Counted from the stretch's first letter, positions 7,539-14,031 are shown. The stretch is 23,798 nt of DNA from Caryophanales bacterium UBA4365 (GCA_002393905.1 DGSJ01000032.1:1-23798), one strand, 5' to 3'. Notes: a model not told the origin generated them from the sequence alone. A program made the numbers and translations.

Positions 7539-7604
7539 TCAGTTAATTAATAGGCATATTCCAACGATAATGTTAAGGATGGTTTCTTTTGAACTTTTGT
7601 TCAT
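7539..7604 (-). CDS. 21-residue hydrophobic peptide, type I toxin-like
   Basis: ATG 7604-7602 to TGA 7541-7539 encodes 21 residues: a polar start MNKSSKET, then a hydrophobic ILNIIVGICLL ending in IN. It was found from its signals: GGGAG 7 nt upstream, a promoter with 17-bp spacing (7648-7676) and a strong terminator (7422-7446), giving an mRNA of about 215 nt. That is far more RNA than the peptide needs, as in type I toxins of the Fst/Ldr or Bacteroides 'smalltalk' kind. The 5' end folds as GTGG-gtga-CCAC and the 3' UTR has GTGG-ttc-CCAC, so the ends could also pair with each other. No antisense RNA promoter was found opposite it. It is too short for homology to be decisive. Confidence 0.6.
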   Translation of the reverse strand: MNKSSKETILNIIVGICLLIN

Positions 7605-7647
7605 AATGAATCTCCCTTTTTATATTACGTGGTCACCCACATTTTTT

Positions 7648-7676
7648 ATAATATATAGATCTAATGGCGCATGCAA
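7648..7676 (-). promoter_or_regulatory. Promoter of the 21-residue peptide gene
   Basis: TTGCAT (7676-7671), a 17-bp spacer, then TATTAT (7653-7648) on the minus strand. The start site near 7641 places the hairpin GTGG-gtga-CCAC (7640-7629) at the very 5' end of the mRNA. Confidence 0.75.
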
Positions 7677-7763
7677 GCAATTGCTCTATTGAGTATTAGA
7701 CGTTTATTGAGTAATTTACTATTTCTTTTTCTAAAATCTCATCAAGATCTCTTCTTGAAAGAA

Positions 7764-7859
7764 ACAGTGATTACTGAAAAGACAACTGGGTTCTTTAAGT
7801 GTTATATTAAGACGTATCAATATATCAATCAAAGATATCAAGAGCTATTCGGAAAATAA
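7764..7859 (+). pseudogene. Fragment of an EFR1-family gene 3' end
   Basis: The frame encodes TVITEKTTGFFKCYIKTYQY and continues to ELFGK plus stop, matching the last 35 residues of the intact protein at 3562-4473. The first 65 bases (7765-7829) are identical to 4370-4434. Flavodoxin and iron-sulfur regions are missing, so it is non-functional. It is followed after 4 nt by the promoter of RNA B, just as the intact gene is followed by the promoter of RNA A. Confidence 0.9.
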
Positions 7860-7863
7860 CTAA

Positions 7864-7892
7864 TTGACTCTGAAAAGGAAATTCGCTTTAAT
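7864..7892 (+). promoter_or_regulatory. Promoter of small RNA B
   Basis: TTGACT (7864-7869), a 17-bp spacer, TTTAAT (7887-7892). The same elements and position relative to the ferredoxin 3' end as in RNA A. Confidence 0.8.
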
Positions 7893-7898
7893 AAAAAC

Positions 7899-7947
7899 AC
7901 CGTCACCGGTATGTGTGGCTGAATAGGCCGATCGGGACGGATTTTTT
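7899..7947 (+). ncRNA. Small RNA B, about 49 nt
   Basis: The predicted start is next to the outer stem CCGTC (7900-7904)/GACGG (7936-7940). CCG/CGG (7906-7908/7933-7935) and an inner TGGC/GCCG hairpin (7916-7919/7927-7930) with loop TGAATAG follow RNA A position by position; the invariant GGTAYG-TG and AT segments are retained. Six T follow at 7942-7947. Both stems differ from RNA A yet still pair, which is good evidence for selection on structure. Confidence 0.75.
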
Positions 7948-7956
7948 ATAATTTAA

Positions 7957-7985
7957 TTGACTCTAATTAAAACACTTGCTTTAAT
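7957..7985 (+). promoter_or_regulatory. Promoter of small RNA C
   Basis: TTGACT (7957-7962), a 17-bp spacer, TTTAAT (7980-7985). It starts 9 nt after the T tract of RNA B, so B and C form a tandem pair. Confidence 0.8.
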
Positions 7986-7991
7986 AATGAC

Positions 7992-8038
7992 ACAACCGGT
8001 ACGCGTTAGCCTCTTAGTGGGTTCATCGGTTGTTTTTT
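7992..8038 (+). ncRNA. Small RNA C, about 47 nt
   Basis: The outer stem ACAACCG (7992-7998)/CGGTTGT (8027-8033) is continuous and begins at the predicted first base. GGTACG is kept; the inner hairpin AGCC/GGTT (8008-8011/8020-8023) contains one G-U pair and has a different loop, TCTTAGTG. AT-CGG again closes the inner part. T6 at 8033-8038 terminates it. It is a more diverged member of the A/B family. Confidence 0.7.
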
Positions 8039-8110
8039 ATTAAATAAAACAACCTTCAATCAATTATTTATTACCTGTTTGATTTTTCTACTTCGATATG
8101 ATTTTATATT

Positions 8111-8163
8111 AAAAGAATTCACCCGTGGTAGTTCATGACTACCGCCTAGTGGGAATTCTTTTT
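8111..8163. terminator. Nested hairpin, probable bidirectional terminator
   Basis: An outer AGAATTC/GAATTCT stem with flanking A and T tracts encloses GGTAGT-tcatg-ACTACC (8127-8143). The plus strand ends in T5 and the minus strand in T4. It could end the AlbA_2 gene transcript from the right, about 110 nt past its stop. Its nested architecture resembles RNAs A-C, but it lacks their GGTAYG core and a clear promoter. Confidence 0.6.
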
Positions 8164-8183
8164 ATTTATAATTTTCCAAATTT

Positions 8184-8249
8184 TATCAATATATCAATCG
8201 AAGATATAAAGAATTGTTTGGTGAATCAAAATTAAATATCAAAATTTAA
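8184..8249 (+). pseudogene. Second EFR1 3'-end fragment with truncated promoter
   Basis: The frame reads YQYINRRYKELFGESKLN and runs to a TAA that overlaps the next element, matching the extreme C-terminus of the intact EFR1 protein. It is more diverged than the 7764 fragment. TTGACA (8250-8255) and ACTAGAAA-like spacer sequence follow, as at RNA A, but similarity stops near 8265 where the convergent AlbA_2 gene ends. This is a fourth unit whose RNA part was lost. Confidence 0.8.
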
Positions 8250-8270
8250 TTGACATAACTAGAAAAGTCA

Positions 8271-9605
8271 TTATTTGCCATTTTCAAGTATCTCCCAATG
8301 GCCAGTTTTGTTGGATCCATTTCTTTTGATGACACCAATTTCTTGCAACATTTTTAAATCTCGAGCAGCCGTTGGTTCTGAAATGTTTAATATCTGTGCT
8401 ATCTCTTTTCTTGTTATTGAAGGAGTTTTTTTAATTAGATTAATAATATCATTTTGGCGATTTTTTATTGTATCATTTATTGTATCATTTATTGTATCAT
8501 TTGATCTAATAAAAGTAAAACTGAAAGATGTTTTAGTATTTTCATATTCCCATTTTATCCCCGCTTCCTTACAGAGTTTGAAAGTTCTTTCAAAACCTGT
8601 AGCAAAAGAGTCAATAGTATTATTTTTATACAAAGTCATATCAATCAGCGGGTTTCTTAATATCGGACTTTGTTTTCCTGCTGCGAATTCGATTGGATCA
8701 ATGTTCTTAGCAATATTGCCTGGATTACTGATTTTTATTTTGGTAGGAGTTAAGTATATTTCGTTTAAAATAGCTGGACTTACCTTCATATGAGCAAAAC
8801 TATTAACAACAATTTCTCTAATTGCTTCTAATGGTATCTCTGGAGATTCTATTCTCTTGCTCCCGACAATCTTAGCATTCCATCTCATTCTTTCAGAAAT
8901 GTAGCGAATTCCCTCTTCTATACAATCAAAGATATTACCTTCAAATAATTTTATGTCAGAGAAAGATAATCTATCATCAGTGTTAAAAACAGCTAATTTC
9001 AATTTGAGTGGTTTGTTTTTTGAAAAAAGGTAGTAACCAGCATTATTTAAATGATTATTCTTAAAAAGACCTAATTTCGTTAAAGCATCAATGCTGTCTT
9101 TATAAACATAATTCAACCTTCCACATTCGTTGGCTTCGTTAAAATACCTGATCAATCTCTCTTCATCGATATCTTCGATTGTCCATTCAGTAATTTCATT
9201 TTCCCATTTTGAATAATCAATAGAGTCATCTTTGAAAAAATCCTCAAGTACTTCATTACTCATCAATATATCTTCGTCGTCGCTTCTAATGTAGTATCTT
9301 CCGTAAGCGGAATATGGTTTCTTATCACCAACAGCAGATACTTTTATAATTTGCTTATCACTAATTTTTATTAATTCGACTATTGGAATAACTTCTGGTT
9401 TAATATGGTTTTTAATTTCAACAGAAATATCGTGTGTAGTGTCTTTTCCTATTTGCTGACCGATTATGGTCGAATCGTTTAACACTCCAAAATATAAAAT
9501 TCCACTGCCTGACTTATTGAGCATTGAGGATAGAGATATAATTCCTTGTTTTAATTCTGATGTACTTTTTTTAAATTCAACTGTTTCTGATTCACGATTT
9601 TCCAT
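8271..9605 (-). CDS. AlbA_2 (Schlafen-type) ATP-binding transcriptional regulator
   Basis: 444 residues from ATG 9605, with GAGGTG 6 nt upstream (the frame's GTG at 9614 lies inside that ribosome site). Residues 1-120 form an AlbA_2 domain: ETVEFKKS, then GSGILYFGVLND, then YSAYGRYYIRSDDED. The middle (IPLEAIREIVVNSFAHMKVS and ISNPGNIAKNI) matches the C-terminal HATPase_c_4-like part of such regulators. A linker of three NDTI repeats (about 369-380) leads to a DeoR/MarR-like winged helix (384-430, TRKEIAQILNISEPTAARDL). The family is usually described as DNA/RNA-binding regulators, some linked to phage defence. It is monocistronic; self-regulation is suggested by the promoter repeats. Confidence 0.85.
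   Translation of the reverse strand: MENRESETVEFKKSTSELKQGIISLSSMLNKSGSGILYFGVLNDSTIIGQQIGKDTTHDISVEIKNHIKPEVIPIVELIKISDKQIIKVSAVGDKKPYSAYGRYYIRSDDEDILMSNEVLEDFFKDDSIDYSKWENEITEWTIEDIDEERLIRYFNEANECGRLNYVYKDSIDALTKLGLFKNNHLNNAGYYLFSKNKPLKLKLAVFNTDDRLSFSDIKLFEGNIFDCIEEGIRYISERMRWNAKIVGSKRIESPEIPLEAIREIVVNSFAHMKVSPAILNEIYLTPTKIKISNPGNIAKNIDPIEFAAGKQSPILRNPLIDMTLYKNNTIDSFATGFERTFKLCKEAGIKWEYENTKTSFSFTFIRSNDTINDTINDTIKNRQNDIINLIKKTPSITRKEIAQILNISEPTAARDLKMLQEIGVIKRNGSNKTGHWEILENGK
8465..8500 (-). repeat. 12-bp tandem repeat inside the AlbA_2 coding region
   Basis: Three exact copies of AATGATACAATA (minus strand), in frame, encode NDTI-NDTI-NDTI between the ATPase-like part and the winged helix. 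The same 12-mer occurs twice in the gene's promoter (9624-9647). Confidence 0.95.
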
Positions 9606-9623
9606 ATTTTTCACCTCGCAAAT

Positions 9624-9654
9624 TTATTGTATCATTTATTGTATCATTAATCAA
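9624..9654 (-). promoter_or_regulatory. AlbA_2 gene promoter built from the 12-bp repeat
   Basis: TTGATT (9654-9649) and TACAAT (9631-9626) are 17 bp apart on the minus strand. The -10 is part of the second of two AATGATACAATA copies (9647-9636, 9635-9624). TGATACAA-type half-sites continue at 9660-9668 and 9686-9694. A regulator reading this repeat would compete with polymerase. The 5' UTR would be only about 14 nt. Confidence 0.65.
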
Positions 9655-9666
9655 TTATTTTGATAC

Positions 9667-9700
9667 AAAAAAATCCTCAATACAAATTGTATCAAGGATT
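9667..9700 (-). terminator. Probable terminator of the hydrolase/lipoprotein operon or operator hairpin
   Basis: AATCCT (9672-9677) pairs with AGGATT (9695-9700); inner ATACAA and TTGTAT partly pair. On the minus strand a T tract follows (9673-9667). It is 450 nt beyond the nearest upstream minus-strand gene, so assignment is uncertain. Confidence 0.5.
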
Positions 9701-10146
9701 AAGTTCTTAGATGGAATGGCTTGCCTTGTTTTAAATGCGTTGATTTCAATCGGCTAACATGGTCGATTTCGACCAGTTTAATTCGATCGAAATATGTCGA
9801 TTTAAACCCACCGAAATCGAGGGTTTAGTGATTAATCTTTTTTATGAACACCGGCAAGTGTAATTATTCCTTCTTCTGTATATGCATATGGATTCTATCT
9901 TCTATTAGAAGATAGAAAATTTGTGGTGCCTTTTTGGCATCGCAAATCATATATTTCTTTAATTTAAGGTCACATTTTGTGACCGCAAATTCAAATTCAT
10001 TAGAATATAGTTGAAAGTGAAAATTACACTCAAACCTATTGATGTTATTTTGTTTGCCTGACTCTGCTAATAGGGAGTCGAATTCGACCCGGTTAAAAAT
10101 TGGGTTATTTATTGTTTCTCATATCCCGAGGAACTCTAGCGATGAC
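9701..10146. other. Gene-free, palindrome-rich stretch
   Basis: No believable coding frame. Plainly visible are GTCGATTTCGAC (9762-9773) and GTCGAATTCGAC (10077-10088), further TCGA palindromes (TTCGATCGAA near 9783), a TAAACCC/GGGTTTA hairpin near 9805-9830, and consecutive hairpins TCTATCTTCT/AGAAGATAGA, GGTGCC/GGCATC and GGTCAC/GTGACC between about 9890 and 9995. It could be a decayed mobile element or a regulatory region; I cannot decide. Confidence 0.5.
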
Positions 10147-10599
10147 CTAATTATGTTCCAATGTAAAAACAATTGAGCTTTTATCTAATAGATCTTTTAT
10201 TTTTTGATCATCTAAATTAATGTGACCTAGTTTTGTATAAGACCATTGATTGTTTTTATAAAAGACAGATATTTGATTTCCGTTATATAAAACAATGTCG
10301 CCAGGATTAGTTTTGATTTGTGAATCATTTCTAGCAATATCTTGTCCAATTAATCCAGTTTGTTCAAAACCACCGTAATTAGTCATGTTAATTGTTAATT
10401 TATTTTTTGATAATTCTTCGAGTGCTTTTGTGGAGTCGTTATTTTCCCAACTAACTTCTTCAATTAATTTTTCATCAATATATAATTTCATTTTCATTTC
10501 ATCCTGATTGTTGGAATTTGTTTGGTTATCGCTACTATTGGCGCAGCCACTAAGTAGTAATAGAGATAACAAAATAAATATTTTTTTCATTTTAAACAT
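10147..10599 (-). CDS. Cyclophilin-like-fold lipoprotein
   Basis: 150 residues as drawn; starting at MKKIF (10590) would give 147. The N-terminus is a lipoprotein signal ending LLLSGC. After a short Ser/Asn/Gln linker the domain runs KLYIDEKLIEEVSWENN, LTINMTNYGGFEQTG, then PGDIVLYNGNQISVFYKN and YTKLGHI. This fits the bacterial cyclophilin-like fold (PF18050 type), proteins of unclear ligand; isomerase activity should not be assumed. The gene follows the alpha/beta hydrolase by 4 nt with no ribosome site of its own, so translation is probably coupled. Such pairs with small hydrolases are common in Firmicutes. Confidence 0.8.
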   Translation of the reverse strand: MFKMKKIFILLSLLLLSGCANSSDNQTNSNNQDEMKMKLYIDEKLIEEVSWENNDSTKALEELSKNKLTINMTNYGGFEQTGLIGQDIARNDSQIKTNPGDIVLYNGNQISVFYKNNQWSYTKLGHINLDDQKIKDLLDKSSIVFTLEHN

Positions 10600-10603
10600 A
10601 TTA

Positions 10604-11413
10604 TTATGAGTTGATTAAAGAAACAACTAATGATGTCGTTAATTCAATTTGTTCATCATTAGAGAGTGTTGAAGCGGTATCTTTGCGTTGTAATCCATAA
10701 TCACCAAAATTTGAATGGTTTCCACCGTCAATGATGACTTCTTTGTAATTTGTTGGGAAATTGCTGGTGTTTTTCTTATATTCTTCTTTATTTAAAACAG
10801 AATCATTTGATCCATAAATAGACAAGCATTTTAGTGAATCATTTAGTTTTGTTGTGGAATAAGAGGCTAAAAAGATGATTCCATCAAAGGAAGTTTTGGT
10901 GTCTTTTAAATATAAAGAAGCAGCAGTTCCGCTGAGGGAGTGACCCATCATATAAAGATGTTCATATTGGTTATTCTTTGTGACTTCATTAGCTCTACCA
11001 ATATTAATTAATGGGAAATATAAAGGGAATTTACACAAATAAACATCAATTCCTTGATGAGCGATTTTGTTACAAAGTGGAGCGTAAGCAATTTCTTCGA
11101 CCTTTCCTCCACCATAGAAAATAATTGCTTGATCATCATGATTGATATTGTCGAATTTATAATAGGATTTATTTTCATTTACCTGGATGATCTCATCACT
11201 TTTTAAATAGGATTTAGCGTGATCACTGGCTTTATAATTAAAAGCAAAATAAATCAAAACAAAAGAAATGGAAAATATTCCCACGAGGATTAAAGAAGAA
11301 AGAACATTAATCCACCTCTTGCATTTTTTAAATTTGTTAAAGAGATAGACAATTAATATCGCCGCTCCAACAGCGACTAATAATGCTCCAACTGAGATTA
11401 ATGTGTATTTCAT
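10604..11413 (-). CDS. Membrane-anchored alpha/beta hydrolase
   Basis: 269 residues. Two membrane helices (about 5-25 and 36-58) precede a compact hydrolase domain (95-245) of the Abhydrolase_5 kind: oxyanion strand AIIFYGGGKVEE, nucleophile elbow GHSLSG (S159; the usual GxSxG glycine is Ser, with Gly one position later), acid D204 in YGSNDSV, and H233 in GGNHSNFGDYGLQ. The triad is therefore complete. Such proteins are membrane-tethered esterases or peptidases of unknown substrate. No Shine-Dalgarno sequence precedes the ATG; a TATTAT (11442-11437) suggests a very short 5' UTR. It is first in an operon with the cyclophilin-like lipoprotein. Confidence 0.85.
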   Translation of the reverse strand: MKYTLISVGALLVAVGAAILIVYLFNKFKKCKRWINVLSSLILVGIFSISFVLIYFAFNYKASDHAKSYLKSDEIIQVNENKSYYKFDNINHDDQAIIFYGGGKVEEIAYAPLCNKIAHQGIDVYLCKFPLYFPLINIGRANEVTKNNQYEHLYMMGHSLSGTAASLYLKDTKTSFDGIIFLASYSTTKLNDSLKCLSIYGSNDSVLNKEEYKKNTSNFPTNYKEVIIDGGNHSNFGDYGLQRKDTASTLSNDEQIELTTSLVVSLINS

Positions 11414-11459
11414 AACAAAACCAAATATTTTATGAATAAAATAATACTCTTTTTTTATG

Positions 11460-11490
11460 AAAAAACACCCAGTAATTTTTCTGGGTGTTT
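11460..11490 (-). terminator. Second terminator behind clpB
   Basis: AAACACCCAG pairs with CTGGGTGTTT over an 8-nt loop, followed on the minus strand by a T tract. It lies 28 nt beyond the first clpB terminator and insulates the hydrolase promoter. Confidence 0.85.
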
Positions 11491-11510
11491 ATCCTTGAAT
11501 TAATAATCAT

Positions 11511-11543
11511 AAAAAAAGGAAACCACCCAAAAAGGTGGCTTCC
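11511..11543 (-). terminator. First terminator of clpB
   Basis: GGAAACCACC pairs with GGTGGCTTCC with one mismatch; seven T follow on the minus strand. It begins 7 nt after the stop codon. Confidence 0.9.
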
Positions 11544-11549
11544 CTAAGA

Positions 11550-13664
11550 TTAGACTTGTTTGATGATAACTTCCTTGCCGTTATAATCAACTAAGTATTT
11601 GTGTTTGGTGTCAACTTCTTGAGAAATAATCTTATTCGCAATAATGGTCTCCACTTTATTCTGGATGAATCGCTTAATTGGTCGAGCACCATAGGTTGGT
11701 GAATAGGCACTATCAAGGATCCAACTCTTTAAAGCGTTGGAGAATTCAAACGAATAATAAGATTCTTTTAATCTCTCATTGAGGTTGCCAAGCATCTTAT
11801 CAACAATCTTAGATTGAGTATCTTTGGATAATGGAGAGAAGTAGACGATTTCATCGATACGATTTAAGAACTCTGGCTTAAAGGTTTGATGTAATAATCC
11901 TTCGACTTTATCTCTTTCATTGTTAAGAAGATATTCACTGCCTAAGTTACTCGTCATGATGATAATCGTATTCTTGAAATCGACGACTCTTCCTTGAGAA
12001 TCGGTGAGTCGACCATCGTCTAACATTTGTAGTAACAAATTAAAGACTTCTGGATGGGCTTTTTCGATTTCATCGAATAAGACGATCGAATAAGGATTTC
12101 TACGCACTTTCTCGGTGAGTTGTCCACCTTCTTCATATCCGACATAGCCTGGTGGGGCACCAATTAATCGAGATGTGCTATATTTCTCCATATATTCACT
12201 CATATCAATACGGATGATATGACTTTCTGAATCGAACAAGGATTCCGCTAAAGCACGAGCGACTTCGGTTTTACCGACACCAGTTGGGCCTAAGAAGAGG
12301 AAACTACCAATTGGTCGATTGCTATCTTTAATGCCGGCTCTTTGGCGGAGAATCGCATCACTAACTAAAGTTAGAGCTTCATCTTGACCGATGACTCTTT
12401 TTGATAATGTCTTCTTTAAATCGAGGACTTTCTCTCGGTCGCCTTTTTCAATCTTGCTAAGAGGGATGTTCGTCATTCGAGAGATAATCTTGGCGATTTG
12501 TTCTTCATCGACGACTTCAGATAAGAGTTTCTTCTCGTTTTTAGAATTTTCACTCTCTTTTAAGGCCTTCTCTAATTCTGGGATGGTCTTATATTGTAGT
12601 TCACCAGCTTTTTCGTATTCGCTGTGACTTAAAGCGACATCCAAATCAAACTTGGCTTTTTCGAGTTTCTCTTTAATGTCTTTAACTTTTTGAATTTCAT
12701 CTTTCTCTTGTTTCCATCTCTTCTTGAGTTCATCATCCTTCTCATTAAGAGAAGAGAGATCTTTTTCGACATCAGCAAGTCTCTTCTTACTCGCATCATC
12801 ACTCTCCTTCTTTAAAGCAGCTTTTTCAATCTCTAATTGTCTAATTTTTCTCTCTAATTCATCGAGTTCGCTAGGCATCGAAGCGAGTTCAACTTTGATG
12901 GAAGCGCAAGCTTCATCAACTAAGTCGATCGCTTTATCAGGAAGGAAACGAGATGTTAAATAACGATTAGATAGACTTGCCGCAGCGATTAAAGCATTAT
13001 CGGTTATCTTTACACCATGGAAGGATTCAAAACGATTCTTTAATCCTCTTAAGATAGAAATCGTATCTTCCACCGTTGGTTCATTGATAAGAACTGGCTG
13101 GAATCTTCTTTCGAGAGCGCGGTCTTTCTCAATATATTCCCGATATTCTTTTAATGTCGTTGCTCCAATACAATCGATTTCTCCTCTAGCAAGCATTGGT
13201 TTAAGCATGTTGGAAGCATCAAGAGCGCCATCACTTCGACCAGCTCCGACAATGAGGTGGATTTCATCGATAAAGAGAATGATTTTACCTTCGCTTTCCT
13301 TAATTTTATTAAGGACAGCTTTTAATCTCTCTTCAAATTCACCACGGTATTTTGCGCCAGCGACTAGTGCGCCCATATCTAATTCATAAATAATTTTATC
13401 CTTAAGTATGGTTGGCACATCATCTTTAACGATACGTTCCGCAAGACCTTCAAGGATGGCGGTTTTACCAACGCCAGGTTCACCTAAAAGAATGACGTTG
13501 TTTTTAGTTTTTCTGGCTAATATTTCAATGATTTTTCGAATTTCTTCATCACGACCGATGACAGGATCAATCTTCCCTTTCTTAACTTCTTCGTTAATAT
13601 TACGGCCAAATTTTTGAAGGACATCTTTATCATTTTCATAGTCAGGCATTTGTTCCATTTGCAT
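11550..13664 (-). CDS. clpB: ClpB disaggregase, short form without the N-terminal domain
   Basis: 704 residues against about 860 for standard ClpB. NBD1 begins almost at once (DPVIGRDEEI, Walker A GEPGVGKT 61-68, Walker B IILFIDEIH). A long charged coiled coil at about 260-390 is the M-domain that defines ClpB and contacts DnaK. NBD2 has GPTGVGKT, the SEYMEKYSTSRLIGAPPGYVG block and VLFDEIEKAH. The substrate-binding N-domain is absent, as in many mollicutes and in the internal-start isoform of E. coli; here it is the only form, because AAAGGAGG lies 8 nt before this ATG. The hexamer threads aggregated proteins using ATP. Expression is controlled by CIRCE/HrcA. Confidence 0.97.
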   Translation of the reverse strand: MQMEQMPDYENDKDVLQKFGRNINEEVKKGKIDPVIGRDEEIRKIIEILARKTKNNVILLGEPGVGKTAILEGLAERIVKDDVPTILKDKIIYELDMGALVAGAKYRGEFEERLKAVLNKIKESEGKIILFIDEIHLIVGAGRSDGALDASNMLKPMLARGEIDCIGATTLKEYREYIEKDRALERRFQPVLINEPTVEDTISILRGLKNRFESFHGVKITDNALIAAASLSNRYLTSRFLPDKAIDLVDEACASIKVELASMPSELDELERKIRQLEIEKAALKKESDDASKKRLADVEKDLSSLNEKDDELKKRWKQEKDEIQKVKDIKEKLEKAKFDLDVALSHSEYEKAGELQYKTIPELEKALKESENSKNEKKLLSEVVDEEQIAKIISRMTNIPLSKIEKGDREKVLDLKKTLSKRVIGQDEALTLVSDAILRQRAGIKDSNRPIGSFLFLGPTGVGKTEVARALAESLFDSESHIIRIDMSEYMEKYSTSRLIGAPPGYVGYEEGGQLTEKVRRNPYSIVLFDEIEKAHPEVFNLLLQMLDDGRLTDSQGRVVDFKNTIIIMTSNLGSEYLLNNERDKVEGLLHQTFKPEFLNRIDEIVYFSPLSKDTQSKIVDKMLGNLNERLKESYYSFEFSNALKSWILDSAYSPTYGARPIKRFIQNKVETIIANKIISQEVDTKHKYLVDYNGKEVIIKQV

Positions 13665-13689
13665 AAATTTATCCTCCTTTTATAACTCT

Positions 13690-13717
13690 ATTGTAGCACG
13701 AAATTAGCACTCGGCAA
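13690..13717 (-). promoter_or_regulatory. clpB promoter
   Basis: TTGCCG (13717-13712), a 16-bp spacer, TACAAT (13695-13690) on the minus strand. The -35 lies inside the CIRCE element, so HrcA binding would exclude polymerase. Confidence 0.75.
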
Positions 13718-13730
13718 GTGAGAGTGCTAA
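13704..13730. promoter_or_regulatory. CIRCE operator (HrcA binding site)
   Basis: TTAGCACTC-N9-GAGTGCTAA, a perfect match on both arms. It predicts heat-shock control of clpB by HrcA. Confidence 0.97.
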
Positions 13731-13803
13731 AAATTTTATTAATAACTTTGTTATTATTTTTTTGGATTTTATCTCAAAACACTCTTTTTATGCTCAAAAA
13801 CAT

Positions 13804-13854
13804 TTCCAAAGTGCAATTCCAAAGTGCAAAATTTTTAACATTGCACTTTAGAAA
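13804..13854 (+). repeat. 13-bp tandem repeat plus inverted copy
   Basis: TTCCAAAGTGCAA occurs at 13804-13816 and again immediately at 13817-13829. An inverted copy, TTGCACTTTAGAA (12 of 13), lies at 13841-13853. The inverted copy can pair with either direct copy; pairing with the second gives a hairpin with an 11-nt loop, followed by TTCTTTTT on the plus strand. Confidence 0.85.
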
Positions 13855-13927
13855 ATTCTTTTTGCTAGAAACAAATAACCTAAGACCAAAACTGTGGTTA
13901 TTTCTATAAATGCAGTTGAATAAATAT

Positions 13928-13993
13928 TTCCACAGGTTGTGGAACAATTGATGCAGCGACTTGTTATGAAAGATTTTCCCACAGCTTGTGGGA
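13928..13993. repeat. Two TGTGG-centred inverted repeats, 49 bp apart
   Basis: TTCCACA-ggt-TGTGGAA (13928-13944) and TCCCACA-gct-TGTGGGA (13977-13993) share architecture and core. Each arm matches the DnaA box TTATCCACA at about 7 of 9 positions, too weakly to call an origin. They may be binding sites or RNA hairpins. Confidence 0.6.
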
Positions 13994-14031
13994 GAATTTT
14001 AATTTTGTTAAAAACGAATAATATAATAAAA

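Noticed and set aside
7671..7859. Functional 62-residue gene at the EFR1 fragment
   Set aside because: Only the last 32 residues match the EFR1 tail; the first part is unrelated and there is no ribosome site, so it is a gene remnant.
4517..8038. Integron attC sites or type III antitoxin RNA repeats for RNAs A-C
   Set aside because: The conserved attC ends (GTTRRRY and its complement) are missing, each unit has its own promoter and terminator, and no integrase or ToxN-like gene is adjacent.
8275..8793. 172-residue open frame opposite the AlbA_2 gene
   Set aside because: It is antisense to a well-supported gene, has low-complexity apolar sequence and no ribosome site.
13084..13389. Open frames opposite clpB (also at 12391, 12724 and 13408)
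   Set aside because: They are antisense shadows of a fully conserved ClpB, with serine/leucine-rich products and no ribosome sites.
13928..13993. Replication origin (oriC)
   Set aside because: The boxes match DnaA consensus only 7 of 9, no dnaA or dnaN is present, and the neighbours are clpB and an accessory operon.
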